DNA from: Streptomyces sp. Ag109_O5-10
Lineage (GTDB): Bacteria > Actinomycetota > Actinomycetes > Streptomycetales > Streptomycetaceae
Length of the DNA: 64,000 bases
Reading direction: 5' to 3'
Assembly: GCF_900105755.1 (NCBI RefSeq)
Contig: NZ_FNTQ01000001.1
Span: 3,224,001 to 3,288,000 of the forward strand
A program made the translations under genes and the position numbers. Numbering within the stretch: the stretch's first letter is position 1; every line of letters begins with the position of its first letter. Below the pieces are notes generated by a model, which was not told where the DNA came from, made no database searches, and was given only the letters and a program-made list of their open reading frames with translations. This document shows positions 50,771-59,439 of this stretch, piece after piece.

Positions 50771-50791
50771 CGCGCAGTTCCCCGCGCCCCT
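50771..50791 (+). repeat. Dispersed GC-rich intergenic element (copy near 50.8 kb)
   Basis: The 21-mer CGCGCAGTTCCCCGCGCCCCT is identical to 46851-46871. It lies in the 216-bp gap between two convergent genes. Such elements are always between genes in this window. Confidence 0.75.
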
Positions 50792-50917
50792 GGGTGGGAT
50801 GCGCTCCCGGCACCGATCCGGCACCGTCCCTCACCCTGCACGCCCCTCGCCCCGCCGCGACGGCGCTCAGCCACCGCGGTGCGGGACGGCGGTGCCGGAC
50901 TCACGGGGAGCGGGCCT

Positions 50918-51532
50918 CTACAGCCAGCCCTTCTCGCGGGCGATGCGGACGGCTTCTGCCCTGTTGCGGACCGCGAGCTTCTGGATCGCTGTGGAGAGGT
51001 AGTTGCGTACCGTGCCCTGGGAGAGGTGCAGCGCCGCTGCGAGTTCGGCGTTGGTGGAGCCGTCGGCGGCGGCGCGGAGGACGTCCCGCTCGCGGTCGGT
51101 CAGGGGGTTGGCGCCCTCGGCGAGGGCCGCCGCCGCGAGGGTGGGGTCGATGACGCGTTCGCCGGCGAGGACCTTGCGGATCGCTTCGGCGAGCTGGGCG
51201 GCGGGGGCGTCCTTGACGAGGAACGCGTCGGCGCCCGCCTCCATGGCGCTGCGGAGGTAGCCGGGGCGCCCGAAGGTGGTGAGGACGACCAGTTTCACCG
51301 CCGGCAGCGCCTTGCTGAGCTGGGCCGCCGCCTCGATGCCCGTACAGCCCGGCATCTCGATGTCGAGCAGGGCGACGTCGATGTCGTGCTGCCGGGCCGT
51401 GGGCAGCACCTCGTCGCCGCGGGCGACCTGGGCCACGACCTCGATGTCGTCCTCCAGCCCCAGCAGGGCGGCCAGCGCCTCGCGGACCATCGACTGGTCC
51501 TCGGCGAGGAGGACCTTGATCGTGCTGCTCAT
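50918..51532 (-). CDS. NarL/LuxR-type response regulator
   Basis: 204 residues. The receiver domain has phospho-acceptor Asp57 (VALLDIEMPG), with the acid pair in LLAEDQSM and the Lys in FLVKDAP. The C-terminal LuxR helix-turn-helix is NPLTDRERDVLRAAADGSTNAELAAALHLSQGTVRNYLSTAIQKL. Start ATG overlaps the kinase stop (ATGA). It should control the ABC operon it belongs to, perhaps through the palindrome at 54498-54513, in the manner of DesR/LiaR. Confidence 0.95.
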   Translation of the reverse strand: MSSTIKVLLAEDQSMVREALAALLGLEDDIEVVAQVARGDEVLPTARQHDIDVALLDIEMPGCTGIEAAAQLSKALPAVKLVVLTTFGRPGYLRSAMEAGADAFLVKDAPAAQLAEAIRKVLAGERVIDPTLAAAALAEGANPLTDRERDVLRAAADGSTNAELAAALHLSQGTVRNYLSTAIQKLAVRNRAEAVRIAREKGWL

Positions 51533-52737
51533 GCCCCGGATCCTACGGCCATGCCGGAGCCCAGCGGGACCCGGGCGACCAGCCGGAACCCGCGCTTGAG
51601 GCGGCCTGCCTCCAGAGTGCCGCCCGCCTTCTCCAGGCGCTCGGTGAGCCCGGTGAGCCCGTTGCCGGCGCCCTTGCCGGAGCCGCCCGAACCGTTGTCC
51701 TCGACGGCGAGTTCGAGGACCGGGCCGTCCAGGGTCTGGCGGCGCAGCAGCTCCACCGTGCAGACGCTCGCGCCGCTGTGCCGTACGACGTTGGTGATCG
51801 CCTCGCGCAGCGCCCAGGCCAGGGCCGCCTCGCCGTCCTCCGGCACGCCGGCGAGGTCGGGGTCGGCCGGGACCTCGGCGGTGACCGCGGCGGCGGCCAG
51901 GGCGACCTGGGCACCGGCCAGCTCGGCGGCGAGCCGGGGCCGCCGGTAGCCGGTGACCGCCTCGCGGACGTCCACCAGGGCCTGGCGGCTGACCTGTTCG
52001 ATGTCGGAGACCTGCTGGGCCGCCTTGCCGGGGTGGTCGGGCAGCATCCGGCCGGCCAGCTCGCTCTTCAGGGTGATCAGGGAGAGGGAGTGGCCCAGCA
52101 GGTCGTGCAGGTCGCGGGCGAGGCGCAACCGCTCCTCGTTGGCGGCCAGTTGGGCGACCGTGGCGCGGGCCTTGCGCAGCTCGATCGTGGTGGCGACGAG
52201 TTGCCGTACGCCGGTCATGGAGTAGCCGACCAGGAGCACCACCAGGAACAGGCCCCAGGCGTCGTCCAGGGCGTGGGCGTGCCAGCCCGCCAGCATCATG
52301 GCGACGGTGGTGACCGGGATCGTCCAGTAGGCGACGCGGAGCGGGAAGGTGACCCCGCACATCACGGAGACGTACACGAACAGGCCGAGCCAGGAGCTGC
52401 CGAGGCCGAAGGCGAGGACGACCGCGAGCGTCCACTCCACGGCGACCGCGGCGGCGACGACACCGCCGCGGAACGGCCGGCCCATCTGGCGGAAGACGAT
52501 GGTCAGGTAGATCCCGACGAACGCCGTCAGGCCCGCCGAACCGGCCGCCGTGGCCCCGGTGGTGTGGTGGCCGGACGTCAGGTCGTCCACCGGGGAGCCC
52601 AGGAACACCAGCCACGGCAGCACCCACACCAGCTTGCGCACCGCCTCGCCCCGGTTGCGCGGCGGCTGGCCGATCCGCACCAGCCGGTCCGCCCGTGCCT
52701 CGTCCTCGGACCGCAGGTCTTCCGTCATCGTGCTCAC
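51529..52737 (-). CDS. Sensor histidine kinase (HisKA_3)
   Basis: 402 residues. Five or six membrane helices at about 35-175 form a sensor without a large extracellular domain. The dimerisation box LARDLHDLLGHSLSLITLKSELAGRM holds phospho-His211, and the ATP domain has REAITNVVRHS and DNGSGG. This topology (DesK-like) senses membrane or envelope state. The GTG 52737 overlaps the permease stop (GTGA); an ATG three codons later is possible. It pairs with the regulator downstream. Confidence 0.95.
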   Translation of the reverse strand: MSTMTEDLRSEDEARADRLVRIGQPPRNRGEAVRKLVWVLPWLVFLGSPVDDLTSGHHTTGATAAGSAGLTAFVGIYLTIVFRQMGRPFRGGVVAAAVAVEWTLAVVLAFGLGSSWLGLFVYVSVMCGVTFPLRVAYWTIPVTTVAMMLAGWHAHALDDAWGLFLVVLLVGYSMTGVRQLVATTIELRKARATVAQLAANEERLRLARDLHDLLGHSLSLITLKSELAGRMLPDHPGKAAQQVSDIEQVSRQALVDVREAVTGYRRPRLAAELAGAQVALAAAAVTAEVPADPDLAGVPEDGEAALAWALREAITNVVRHSGASVCTVELLRRQTLDGPVLELAVEDNGSGGSGKGAGNGLTGLTERLEKAGGTLEAGRLKRGFRLVARVPLGSGMAVGSGA

Positions 52738-53474
52738 GCCTTCAGCGTGTCCTTCCGGTACAGCCAGGCCGCGCCGCCGACGAACAGGGCGAAGAAGACG
52801 ACGAGGATGGCGATGTCCTGGGCTTTCGGGGCCTGGCTCTGCTCGATGGCCCGTCCCAGTGCAGCGTACGCGTGCGTGGGCAGCCACTTCGCGATGTCCT
52901 GGAGCCAGGTCGGGAAGGACGAGGACGGCCACCACAGTCCGCCGAGGATCGACAGGCCGAAGTAGGTGATCATCGTGATCGGGCGGACCGCGTCGCCGCT
53001 CGCCAGGTACCCGATGGCGACGCCGAGCGCGGCGAAGACCAGGCTGCCTGCCCAGATCGCGCCGGTGAGCGCGAACCACTGCCAGGCGTCGAGGCGTACG
53101 TGCTTCACCGAGGCGGCGACCAGGAAGACGACCACGATGGAGGGGAGGCTGACCACGGCCGCGCTGGCGGTCTTGGCCAGTACGTAGCCGCGGCCGGGCA
53201 GGGTGGTCAGGCGCAGCTGCCGTACCCAGCCGCTCTCGCGCTCCTTGGCGATGCGCTCGCTGTTGCCCATCAGGACGGCGGTGAGGGCGCCGAAGGAGGC
53301 CATGGAGACCATGACGTAGGCGGCGACGGACAGGCCGGAGTTGTCGACGGTCTCGCCGGTGCCGCCCTGACTGGCGACCAGCAGGAAGATGATCGAGGGG
53401 TAGATCACCGAGAAGAACAGGAACTTGCGGTTGCGCAGGGCGCGGGCGAGTTCCAGCTTGATCAGGGCGTTCAT
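52734..53474 (-). CDS. ABC-2 type permease
   Basis: A 246-residue ABC-2 membrane protein with six helices: KFLFFSVIYPSIIFLLVAS, AYVMVSMASFGALTAVLMG, ASAAVVSLPSIVVVFLVAASV, WQWFALTGAIWAGSLVFAALGVAIGYLA, PITMITYFGLSILGGLWWP and DIAILVVFFALFVGGAAWLY. It forms an exporter with the ATPase upstream; start and stop overlap both neighbours by 4 bp. Exporters next to a DesKR-like pair often move lipids or antimicrobial peptides. The substrate is unknown. Confidence 0.93.
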   Translation of the reverse strand: MNALIKLELARALRNRKFLFFSVIYPSIIFLLVASQGGTGETVDNSGLSVAAYVMVSMASFGALTAVLMGNSERIAKERESGWVRQLRLTTLPGRGYVLAKTASAAVVSLPSIVVVFLVAASVKHVRLDAWQWFALTGAIWAGSLVFAALGVAIGYLASGDAVRPITMITYFGLSILGGLWWPSSSFPTWLQDIAKWLPTHAYAALGRAIEQSQAPKAQDIAILVVFFALFVGGAAWLYRKDTLKA

Positions 53475-54439
53475 GACTGCGTGGCCTCCTTGGCCTCTTC
53501 GGCCTCCGTGATGGCGACGAAGGCCTGTTCCAGGCCGAGCCCGGCGACTTCGAGGTTGCGGGGGTAGACACCGAGGCCGTACAGGGCGTGGACGGTGGCG
53601 TCGGCGTCGGACGACTGCATGCGGATGGTCTGGCCGCTCCCCGCGGCGGAGCCGCCTTTTGACACCGTGACGGCGGTGAGGAAGGGCAGAGCCCGCAGCG
53701 GGGCCTCGTCGATCTCGCCCTCCAGGTCGAAGGAGATCCTCCTCGCTCCCGCCTTCGCCTTGATCTCGGCGGCCGTGCCGTCGGCGAGCAGCCGCCCCCG
53801 GTGCAACACCAGCACCCGGTCGGCGATGGCGTCGGCCTCTTCGAGGTAGTGGGTGGCGAACAGGACCGTCCGCCCCTGGTCGGCCTGTTCGCGCATGGTG
53901 GCCCAGAACGCCTGGCGGGCGGAGACGTCCATGCCGGTGGTCGGCTCGTCCAGGACGATCAGGTCGCTGTCACCCGCGGTGGCGAGGGCGAAGCGGACGC
54001 GCTGGGACTGGCCGCCGGAGAGCTTGTTGACCTTGCGGTCGGCGATCTGCGTGATGCCCGCGCGGGCGAGGACGTCGGTGACCTTGTACGGCTTGGGGTG
54101 CAGCCGGCAGGCGAGCTTGACCAACTCGGCGACCGTGACCTCGTCCATCAGGCCGCCGCTCTGCAGCATCGCGCCCACGCGTCCGGCGACGATGGCCTCG
54201 CGCGGGCTCAGGCCGAACACGCTCACCTTGCCGGCGTCGGCCTGCTTGAGGCCGAGCAGCAGGTCGAGCGTGGTGGACTTGCCCGCGCCGTTCGGTCCGA
54301 GCAGGGCCACGGTCTCCCCCGGGTGCAGCCGCAGCGAGAGCCCGTCGACGGCCCGCACGTTCCCGTAGGTCTTGCTCACTTCGTCGAACCCGACCACCAC
54401 CGGGGTCCCGGTGGCCGTCGTCGCCGCTGTCGTTGTCAT
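53471..54439 (-). CDS. ABC exporter ATPase
   Basis: A 322-residue DrrA-type ATPase. Walker A LLGPNGAGKSTT, Q loop MLQSGGLMDEVTV, signature KLSGGQSQRVRFAL, Walker B LIVLDEPTTGMD and H-loop FATHYLEEAD are all intact. The C-terminal 90 residues form the regulatory domain seen in antibiotic or lipid exporters. First gene of the four-gene operon; ATG 54439 has GGAGG very close. The palindrome CATGACA-GA-TGTCATG lies about 60 bp upstream. Confidence 0.95.
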   Translation of the reverse strand: MTTTAATTATGTPVVVGFDEVSKTYGNVRAVDGLSLRLHPGETVALLGPNGAGKSTTLDLLLGLKQADAGKVSVFGLSPREAIVAGRVGAMLQSGGLMDEVTVAELVKLACRLHPKPYKVTDVLARAGITQIADRKVNKLSGGQSQRVRFALATAGDSDLIVLDEPTTGMDVSARQAFWATMREQADQGRTVLFATHYLEEADAIADRVLVLHRGRLLADGTAAEIKAKAGARRISFDLEGEIDEAPLRALPFLTAVTVSKGGSAAGSGQTIRMQSSDADATVHALYGLGVYPRNLEVAGLGLEQAFVAITEAEEAKEATQS

Positions 54440-54497
54440 GCCTCCATGCTGGCGGCGACCCCCTGTCCGGGGGCAGTGTCGGGCGTCCGGAGAGCCG

Positions 54498-54513
54498 CAT
54501 GACAGATGTCATG
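54498..54513. promoter_or_regulatory. Palindromic site upstream of the ABC/two-component operon
   Basis: CATGACA-GA-TGTCATG (7+7 bp) lies 59 bp upstream of the ATPase ATG; a half site TGACAT follows at about 54524-54529. The TGACA/TGTCA dyad resembles sites of NarL-type regulators such as DesR/LiaR, so the operon's own regulator is the best candidate. Confidence 0.6.
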
Positions 54514-54591
54514 AGCAGCGCCTGACATACGCGAAGGAGCGCCCGGTGAGCACCGGACGCCCCTTGGGCCCCATTCTTCAGGACACGCTGA

Positions 54592-55050
54592 TCAGCATCC
54601 TCGCGTGCCGCTCTCAATGTAGGACTCCGTACCGCCCCACCAGATTCCGCCGACAGCCGCGACACAGTAGTTCGCCGTGCCGGTCACGCCGACAGGACCC
54701 GCCTGGTACGAGTAGGAACCGCTGTCCACTGGGGAGTTTTGGGTCGGGGTGCAGACCTTCCCCGTGCCCGACGTCTGCGAGCAGCGAAGGATCTGGACGT
54801 CGGTGGTAGCGGCAACGCCGTAGGACACGCCACGGTGGTAGAAGCACGCGCTGTTAGTGCCGCCATTGCTGCTGTTGTAGTAGATGACCAGCTCACCTAT
54901 GACGCTCCCGCTACGGGAGACAGTCGCATCGTAGGTGATGGTGCCGGAGCACGAGGTGGCGGCCTGCGCGGGGGACGCGAGGAACAGGCCGGCTCCGGCG
55001 AGCATGAGCAGGCTGGAGAGGAAGACCATGGCGCGACGGATCGAGTGCAT
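54592..55050 (-). CDS. Secreted protein with six cysteines
   Basis: 152 residues. A Sec signal peptide (RRAMVFLSSLLMLAGAGLFLASPAQA, cleavage at ASPAQA-A) precedes a 120-residue mature domain with six Cys, enough for three disulfides: SCSGT, SACFYH, LRCSQ, KVCTP, NYCVA and the final RGC. It is rich in Ser/Thr/Gly/Tyr and beta-like, similar in style to spore-associated or small secreted streptomycete proteins. Base composition is lower in GC than its neighbours, so it may be an accessory insertion. ATG 55050. Function unknown. Confidence 0.72.
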   Translation of the reverse strand: MHSIRRAMVFLSSLLMLAGAGLFLASPAQAATSCSGTITYDATVSRSGSVIGELVIYYNSSNGGTNSACFYHRGVSYGVAATTDVQILRCSQTSGTGKVCTPTQNSPVDSGSYSYQAGPVGVTGTANYCVAAVGGIWWGGTESYIESGTRGC

Positions 55051-55182
55051 GCAGATTCCTGTCTGAGTCGGATGCCGACGAGATGGATCTTGCAGAGAGC
55101 CGGGGCACCGTATCACCGACCTGAGCTCAACTCTGCCTAATAAAAGGGTTGTTGGTGACGACGCCTAACCACGGCACACGAC

Positions 55183-55214
55183 GAGAGGCACCCGGTGATC
55201 ACCGGGTGCCTCTC
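55183..55214 (-). terminator. Terminator of the YoaR-like envelope gene
   Basis: A perfect 32-bp palindrome (16-bp arms, 55183-55198 with 55199-55214) begins 14 bp beyond the stop at 55229. It is also downstream-adjacent to nothing on the + strand, so it probably serves the minus-strand gene. Confidence 0.85.
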
Positions 55215-55228
55215 TCCCTCTTGTTCCA

Positions 55229-57535
55229 CTAGCTCGGGTTCGTGTCGATGACACCCACCCGGTTCGTCTTGCTCAGCAGGGCCTGGCGCAGGGCGACGTA
55301 GACGTCCTGCGGGGTAACGGCGGTCTTACCGCCGGTGGCTCGGGTGATCTTGACCCCGTCGAAAGCGCCGCCGTAGAGCTCCTTGAGCGCGTTCAGGTCG
55401 GGGCTGTCGACGAGCTTGCCGTTGACGGCCTTCACCCGGAGGAACTTCCACAGGGAGTTCTGCGGGCTGAACGGCACCGGGGTGCCGGTGTCTGCCTTGA
55501 CCGTGACCAGCGCGGACATCGCCGGCTCCGCGAACGCCTTCATCTCGCGGTCGACCTCGGCGTTGGAGACCGTCGGCTGCACGGTGGTCGTCGGGACGGT
55601 GACCGGGGAGGAGGTGTCGGTCTCCACCATGGTCCGGTACGCCTGCTCGACCGCCTTCGTGGAGGCGGCCGCGTCGATGCCCTTGCCCGCCTTGCCGTAG
55701 ACCGCGACGGCCTTGCCGGAGACGAACTTGATCGTGCCCTCGGTGACCGAGCCGGAGCTGCCGCCGAGGCCCTTGAGGGCGGCCTGGAGCTTCTCCTCGT
55801 CGACCGGCATGTCGGGGTCGACGACCCGCTTCTGGCCGAACAGGGAGCCGACCACGGAGACCGGGTTGTAGTCGCTCTTGGCGGCCGCCTCGACGGTGCT
55901 CTGGATGTCGAACTGCAGGCCCGCCTGGTCCGGCGGCAGCGAGACGGTCTTGCCGTCGACGGACAGCTTCAGCGGCTGGTTCACCCGCTTGCCGAACGCG
56001 TCGTCGAGCTTCTTGACCGCGTCGTCACGGGTGCCGCCGCCGATGTCGACGCCGAGCACGGTGGTGCCCTTGGGCACGTCGGAGTGGTTCATGAGCAGCC
56101 CGGCGCCGTAGAGTCCCACGCCGGCCACCACCACGACACCGCCGAGCAGCGGCAGCTTGCCGCGCTTCTTCTTTGCCTTCGTCTTGCCCTTGTTCTTCCC
56201 CTCGGCCGGGGGCGGCGAGACCGGCTCGGGCAGCTTCGGGGGCGTGTGCGGCAGCGGCCCGTCGGCGGGGGCGCCCGGCGCGAACGGGGAGCCCGCGCCC
56301 GGCGGTACGACCGGGATGCCGCTGGTGACGGTCTGCCCTGAGACATTGCCGGCCGGGGATCCGTAGCCGGGCATGCCCGGTCCCGGGGCGGGCTTCTGCG
56401 GGGTGAGGATCGCGGTGTCGTCGCTCAGGCCGCCGCCGGGGAGGCCGGGGGCGGTGCGCACGCCGGGCCCGGCCTGGGCGCCGCGGGCGCGGGGACCGCC
56501 GGGGGCCGCGGGACCCGCGGGACCGTTCGGGGCGCCGAAGTGCTCGCCGCCGTTGACCGGCGGGACGAACGGGCCGTCGCCGGTGACCGGGCCGCCGGTG
56601 GGGCCTGCCGGGCCCTGCGGGCCGGCCGGGCCGCCGGGACCGCCCGGCCCGCTGAAGCCGCTGGGGCCGCCGGGACCGGCCGGGCCGCCGCCGGGCACGT
56701 CGGGGCCGCCCTGGGTGCCGTTCTGGCCGCCGTTGTCGGAGAAGTACGGCAGGTCGTCGCGGCGGGCGTCGCCGCCGCCCGGCGCGCCGTTCCGGGAGCC
56801 GCCGAGCGGGCCCGCGGCGAGTGCCTCGGTCACGTCGAAGGAGCCGGTGCCACCGCCGTGGCCGGGGGCCACCGGGCCGCCGGTCGCGCCCGCGGGCAGC
56901 CCCGCGCCGTTGGTCCCGCCGGGCCGGGACGTGCCCGGCACGCTCATGGCGCCGACCACACCGCCGGGACGGCCGCCGCCGGGCCGCGCACCGCCATGGG
57001 TCGCCGGGCCGCCCGCCGCGGTGCCGTTCGGTGCCGCGGCGGGGGAACCCGCGGGCGTACCGGCGCCGTTGGTGGCGCCGCCGCGCGGACCGCCCTTGGC
57101 CGGGCCGGACTTGCGCGGCGCGAACCAGTCGCTGGCCTTCTCCTCGCCGCCCGGCGCGGGCGGCTGCTCGGCGGCGGGCGGCTCCACGGTGCCGGCGGAC
57201 ATGGCGGCGCCTGCCGGTCGCGCGTGGGAGCCCGTCTCCTCGCCCGTGCCACCCGTGCCGCTCGGACCGCCCGCGACGGCCGTGCCGCCCTCGACGTCCG
57301 CGACGGGGGTACGGACGACCACGGGCGGAATCGGCCGGGAGCCGGGGATGTTGATCCGGATCCGGGTCGTCAGCGTGGTCTCGGTCTTGCGCTCCTCCGG
57401 CTGCGCGGCCGAACGGGCCGCGGCCGTACCGTCGTCGGAAGCCATGGGGGTCCCGTACGGCGGCGTGCCCGAGGGGTATGCGGATCCACCGCGTCCGTCG
57501 GGCCCGGAGGACGGAGTGTCAGTTTCACGACTCAA
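55229..57535 (-). CDS. YoaR/PG_binding_4-type cell-envelope protein with collagen-like linker
   Basis: 768 residues. A cytoplasmic, disordered N-terminal half is rich in Gly/Pro; the part around residues 265-330 has GGPxGP collagen-like triplets. A basic stretch (KKRGK) and a single membrane helix at about residue 480 (LPLLGGVVVVAGVGLYGAGLLM) follow, then two extracellular PG_binding_4-like domains: GTTVLGVDIGGGTRDDAVKKLDDAFGKRVNQPLKL... and further. YoaR-type domains bind peptidoglycan and often precede a VanW or transpeptidase domain, which is absent here. Start TTG 57535 with GGGAGAA. Role in the cell wall is inference. Confidence 0.82.
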   Translation of the reverse strand: MSRETDTPSSGPDGRGGSAYPSGTPPYGTPMASDDGTAAARSAAQPEERKTETTLTTRIRINIPGSRPIPPVVVRTPVADVEGGTAVAGGPSGTGGTGEETGSHARPAGAAMSAGTVEPPAAEQPPAPGGEEKASDWFAPRKSGPAKGGPRGGATNGAGTPAGSPAAAPNGTAAGGPATHGGARPGGGRPGGVVGAMSVPGTSRPGGTNGAGLPAGATGGPVAPGHGGGTGSFDVTEALAAGPLGGSRNGAPGGGDARRDDLPYFSDNGGQNGTQGGPDVPGGGPAGPGGPSGFSGPGGPGGPAGPQGPAGPTGGPVTGDGPFVPPVNGGEHFGAPNGPAGPAAPGGPRARGAQAGPGVRTAPGLPGGGLSDDTAILTPQKPAPGPGMPGYGSPAGNVSGQTVTSGIPVVPPGAGSPFAPGAPADGPLPHTPPKLPEPVSPPPAEGKNKGKTKAKKKRGKLPLLGGVVVVAGVGLYGAGLLMNHSDVPKGTTVLGVDIGGGTRDDAVKKLDDAFGKRVNQPLKLSVDGKTVSLPPDQAGLQFDIQSTVEAAAKSDYNPVSVVGSLFGQKRVVDPDMPVDEEKLQAALKGLGGSSGSVTEGTIKFVSGKAVAVYGKAGKGIDAAASTKAVEQAYRTMVETDTSSPVTVPTTTVQPTVSNAEVDREMKAFAEPAMSALVTVKADTGTPVPFSPQNSLWKFLRVKAVNGKLVDSPDLNALKELYGGAFDGVKITRATGGKTAVTPQDVYVALRQALLSKTNRVGVIDTNPS

Positions 57536-57691
57536 GGCAGGTTCTCCCGGTTGGCTCCACCGCCCGTGACGACCTCGCTGGGACGGCTCGGCGGCGCGCA
57601 CCACCATACTGGCCACTTCTGACGCTTATCCCATGACCGCTGGGGAAACCCACACCTGACTCGCACGGGTGCCCCACCGCGAAGTGGTACG

Positions 57692-58108
57692 TCACTTGCC
57701 AAGTCGGGCGTCGCCGCCTCCGGGTTGCCGCCCCAAACCCATTGTGGCGCAGATCACAGCCAGCGCCATGCCGCCGAGGAGGAAGAGGTACGAGCCGCCT
57801 CCCGCGCCGAACAGGAAGTCGCCCTCCGGTCTGCTGGCGGTGAGGAAGATGACCGCGACGACCCAGCCGAACGCGGGTGCGACGGCTCCGGATCGGCTCG
57901 CCAGGGCCCGGGCTCCGCCGAGGAAGAGCCCCGCGGCGCCGGCCAGGGCCAGCAGCAGCCCACCCGGGAACCACCCGGCCTGGACGAGGGCGCCCGCGGC
58001 GCCGACCACGGCTCCGAGCACGACCAGCCCGACGAGGGCCGCGACCCGTCCGGCCGAGGGCGCGCGCAAGGGCTGCGCGAGCATCGAACCGCGTCCGTCG
58101 GAACTCAT
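57692..58108 (-). CDS. DUF6113-type integral membrane protein
   Basis: 138 residues with four helices: [57 protein letters not shown] and [20 protein letters not shown]. The family is restricted to actinomycetes; no function is known. The ATG overlaps the mshB stop by ATGA, so it is translated with mshB. A role in the thiol pathway is not indicated by sequence. Confidence 0.82.
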   Translation of the reverse strand: MSSDGRGSMLAQPLRAPSAGRVAALVGLVVLGAVVGAAGALVQAGWFPGGLLLALAGAAGLFLGGARALASRSGAVAPAFGWVVAVIFLTASRPEGDFLFGAGGGSYLFLLGGMALAVICATMGLGRQPGGGDARLGK

Positions 58109-58971
58109 GACGCCTCCCCGAGGCCGGCGAAGAGATCGGTCTCGCGCGCCGCGCCCGGCTCGCCGCCCACCAACTCGTAGAACTCGGTGGTGAACAAGGG
58201 CTGGGCCAGCTCGTTGGAGAGCGCGAAGTAGCGGGCGCCGTGCGGCGCCACCTCGACCTGGGTGGCGTGGGCGGCCATCGCGGCGGCCTTGGCGTCGGCG
58301 TACGCGGCGCCGTCGATCTCGGTGGTGACCCGGCGGTCGTCGACCACGCCCGGTACGTCGTCGACGGCGGCGGACTTGGCGAAGGGCAGCCCCGGCAGGT
58401 CGTCCCGGAGCCTGGCGAACGCGGCGTCGGCGACCGTGCGCGGGACGCGGTTCCAGTAGACCTTGGCGATGCGGTGGCCGGCCCGGGCGGCCAGTTCGAC
58501 GGCTCTCATGGCGACCCGGTGGGCCTGGATGTGGTCCGGATGGCCGTACCCGCCGTTGTCGTCGTACGTGACGAGGACCTGGGGGCGGGTCTCCAGGACG
58601 ACCTCGGCCAGGTGCCCGGCGGCCTCGTCGACGTCGGCCTGCCAGAAGCAGCCGGGCACGTCGTTGTCGGGCACGCCCATCATCCCGGAGTCGCGGTAGC
58701 GGCCCGGTCCGCCGAGCAGCCGGACGTCGGCCACGCCGACCTCGCGCATGGCCGCGGTCAGCTCGCCGAGCCGGTACTCGCCCAGCGCGGGACCGGTGAG
58801 GTGCCGCAGCCCGGGCGGGATGACCTCGCCACCCTCACCCAGGGTGCAGGTGACCAGCGTCACGTGGGCACCCTGGGCCGCATAGCGGGCCATGGTGGCG
58901 CCGTTGTTGATCGACTCGTCGTCCGGGTGCGCGTGCACGAGCAACAGACGCCGGGTGGGCAGTTCCGTCAT
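58105..58971 (-). CDS. mshB: Mycothiol deacetylase (GlcNAc-Ins deacetylase)
   Basis: A 288-residue zinc deacetylase of the LmbE/PIG-L family. AHPDDES (His15, Asp18 among the ligands) is at the start, and [16 protein letters not shown] supplies the second zinc site. [23 protein letters not shown] and ASDE-like MMGVPDN segments match MshB. It removes acetate from GlcNAc-inositol in mycothiol synthesis, the main thiol of actinobacteria. ATG 58971. It is followed by a small membrane protein gene in a coupled pair. Confidence 0.96.
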   Translation of the reverse strand: MTELPTRRLLLVHAHPDDESINNGATMARYAAQGAHVTLVTCTLGEGGEVIPPGLRHLTGPALGEYRLGELTAAMREVGVADVRLLGGPGRYRDSGMMGVPDNDVPGCFWQADVDEAAGHLAEVVLETRPQVLVTYDDNGGYGHPDHIQAHRVAMRAVELAARAGHRIAKVYWNRVPRTVADAAFARLRDDLPGLPFAKSAAVDDVPGVVDDRRVTTEIDGAAYADAKAAAMAAHATQVEVAPHGARYFALSNELAQPLFTTEFYELVGGEPGAARETDLFAGLGEAS

Positions 58972-59042
58972 GTGCCCACCCTACGAAACGACACCGACAG
59001 TGCCGCGCAGCCCGGGTCGGCCGGTGCGAGAAGTGACCGGGG

Positions 59043-59237
59043 TCAGAACTTGATGCTGCCGATCATGCTGGCGACGTTCGTCGTCAGATCGCTGATCGTC
59101 GGCGCCACGGTCGAGGAGGCGAGATAGAAACCGAGCAGCATGCACACCACTGCATGACCGCCCTTCAGACCCGACTTCTTGATCAACAAGAAGACGATGA
59201 TCGCCAGCAGCACCACCGCCGAAATCGAGAGTGCCAC
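59043..59237 (-). CDS. Small two-helix membrane protein
   Basis: 64 residues: a helix ISAVVLLAIIVFLLIKK, a short polar turn GLKGGHAVV, and a second helix CMLLGFYLASSTVAPTISDLTTNVASMIGSI. The GTG 59237 has a strong GGAGGTGA. Such proteins are frequent in streptomycetes and show a pattern similar to small membrane proteins of plasmid or chromosomal elements. Function unknown. Confidence 0.75.
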   Translation of the reverse strand: MALSISAVVLLAIIVFLLIKKSGLKGGHAVVCMLLGFYLASSTVAPTISDLTTNVASMIGSIKF

Positions 59238-59439
59238 GGCGGCTCACCTCCAAAGATCCCAGGGATGCGGGGGGTTCGGACTATGGGGGTTGTAGATCAC
59301 GTTGTGGATCGGTACAGCAATTCCATGCGCACGCCAGCAGGTTCATACCCACTCAGCGGTAGTGATCATAACTATGCGTGCTCGCGCATCGCTCGGCGCA
59401 CGGCCGCACAAGGGGGCGCATGGCCAATATGGTCGGGGG

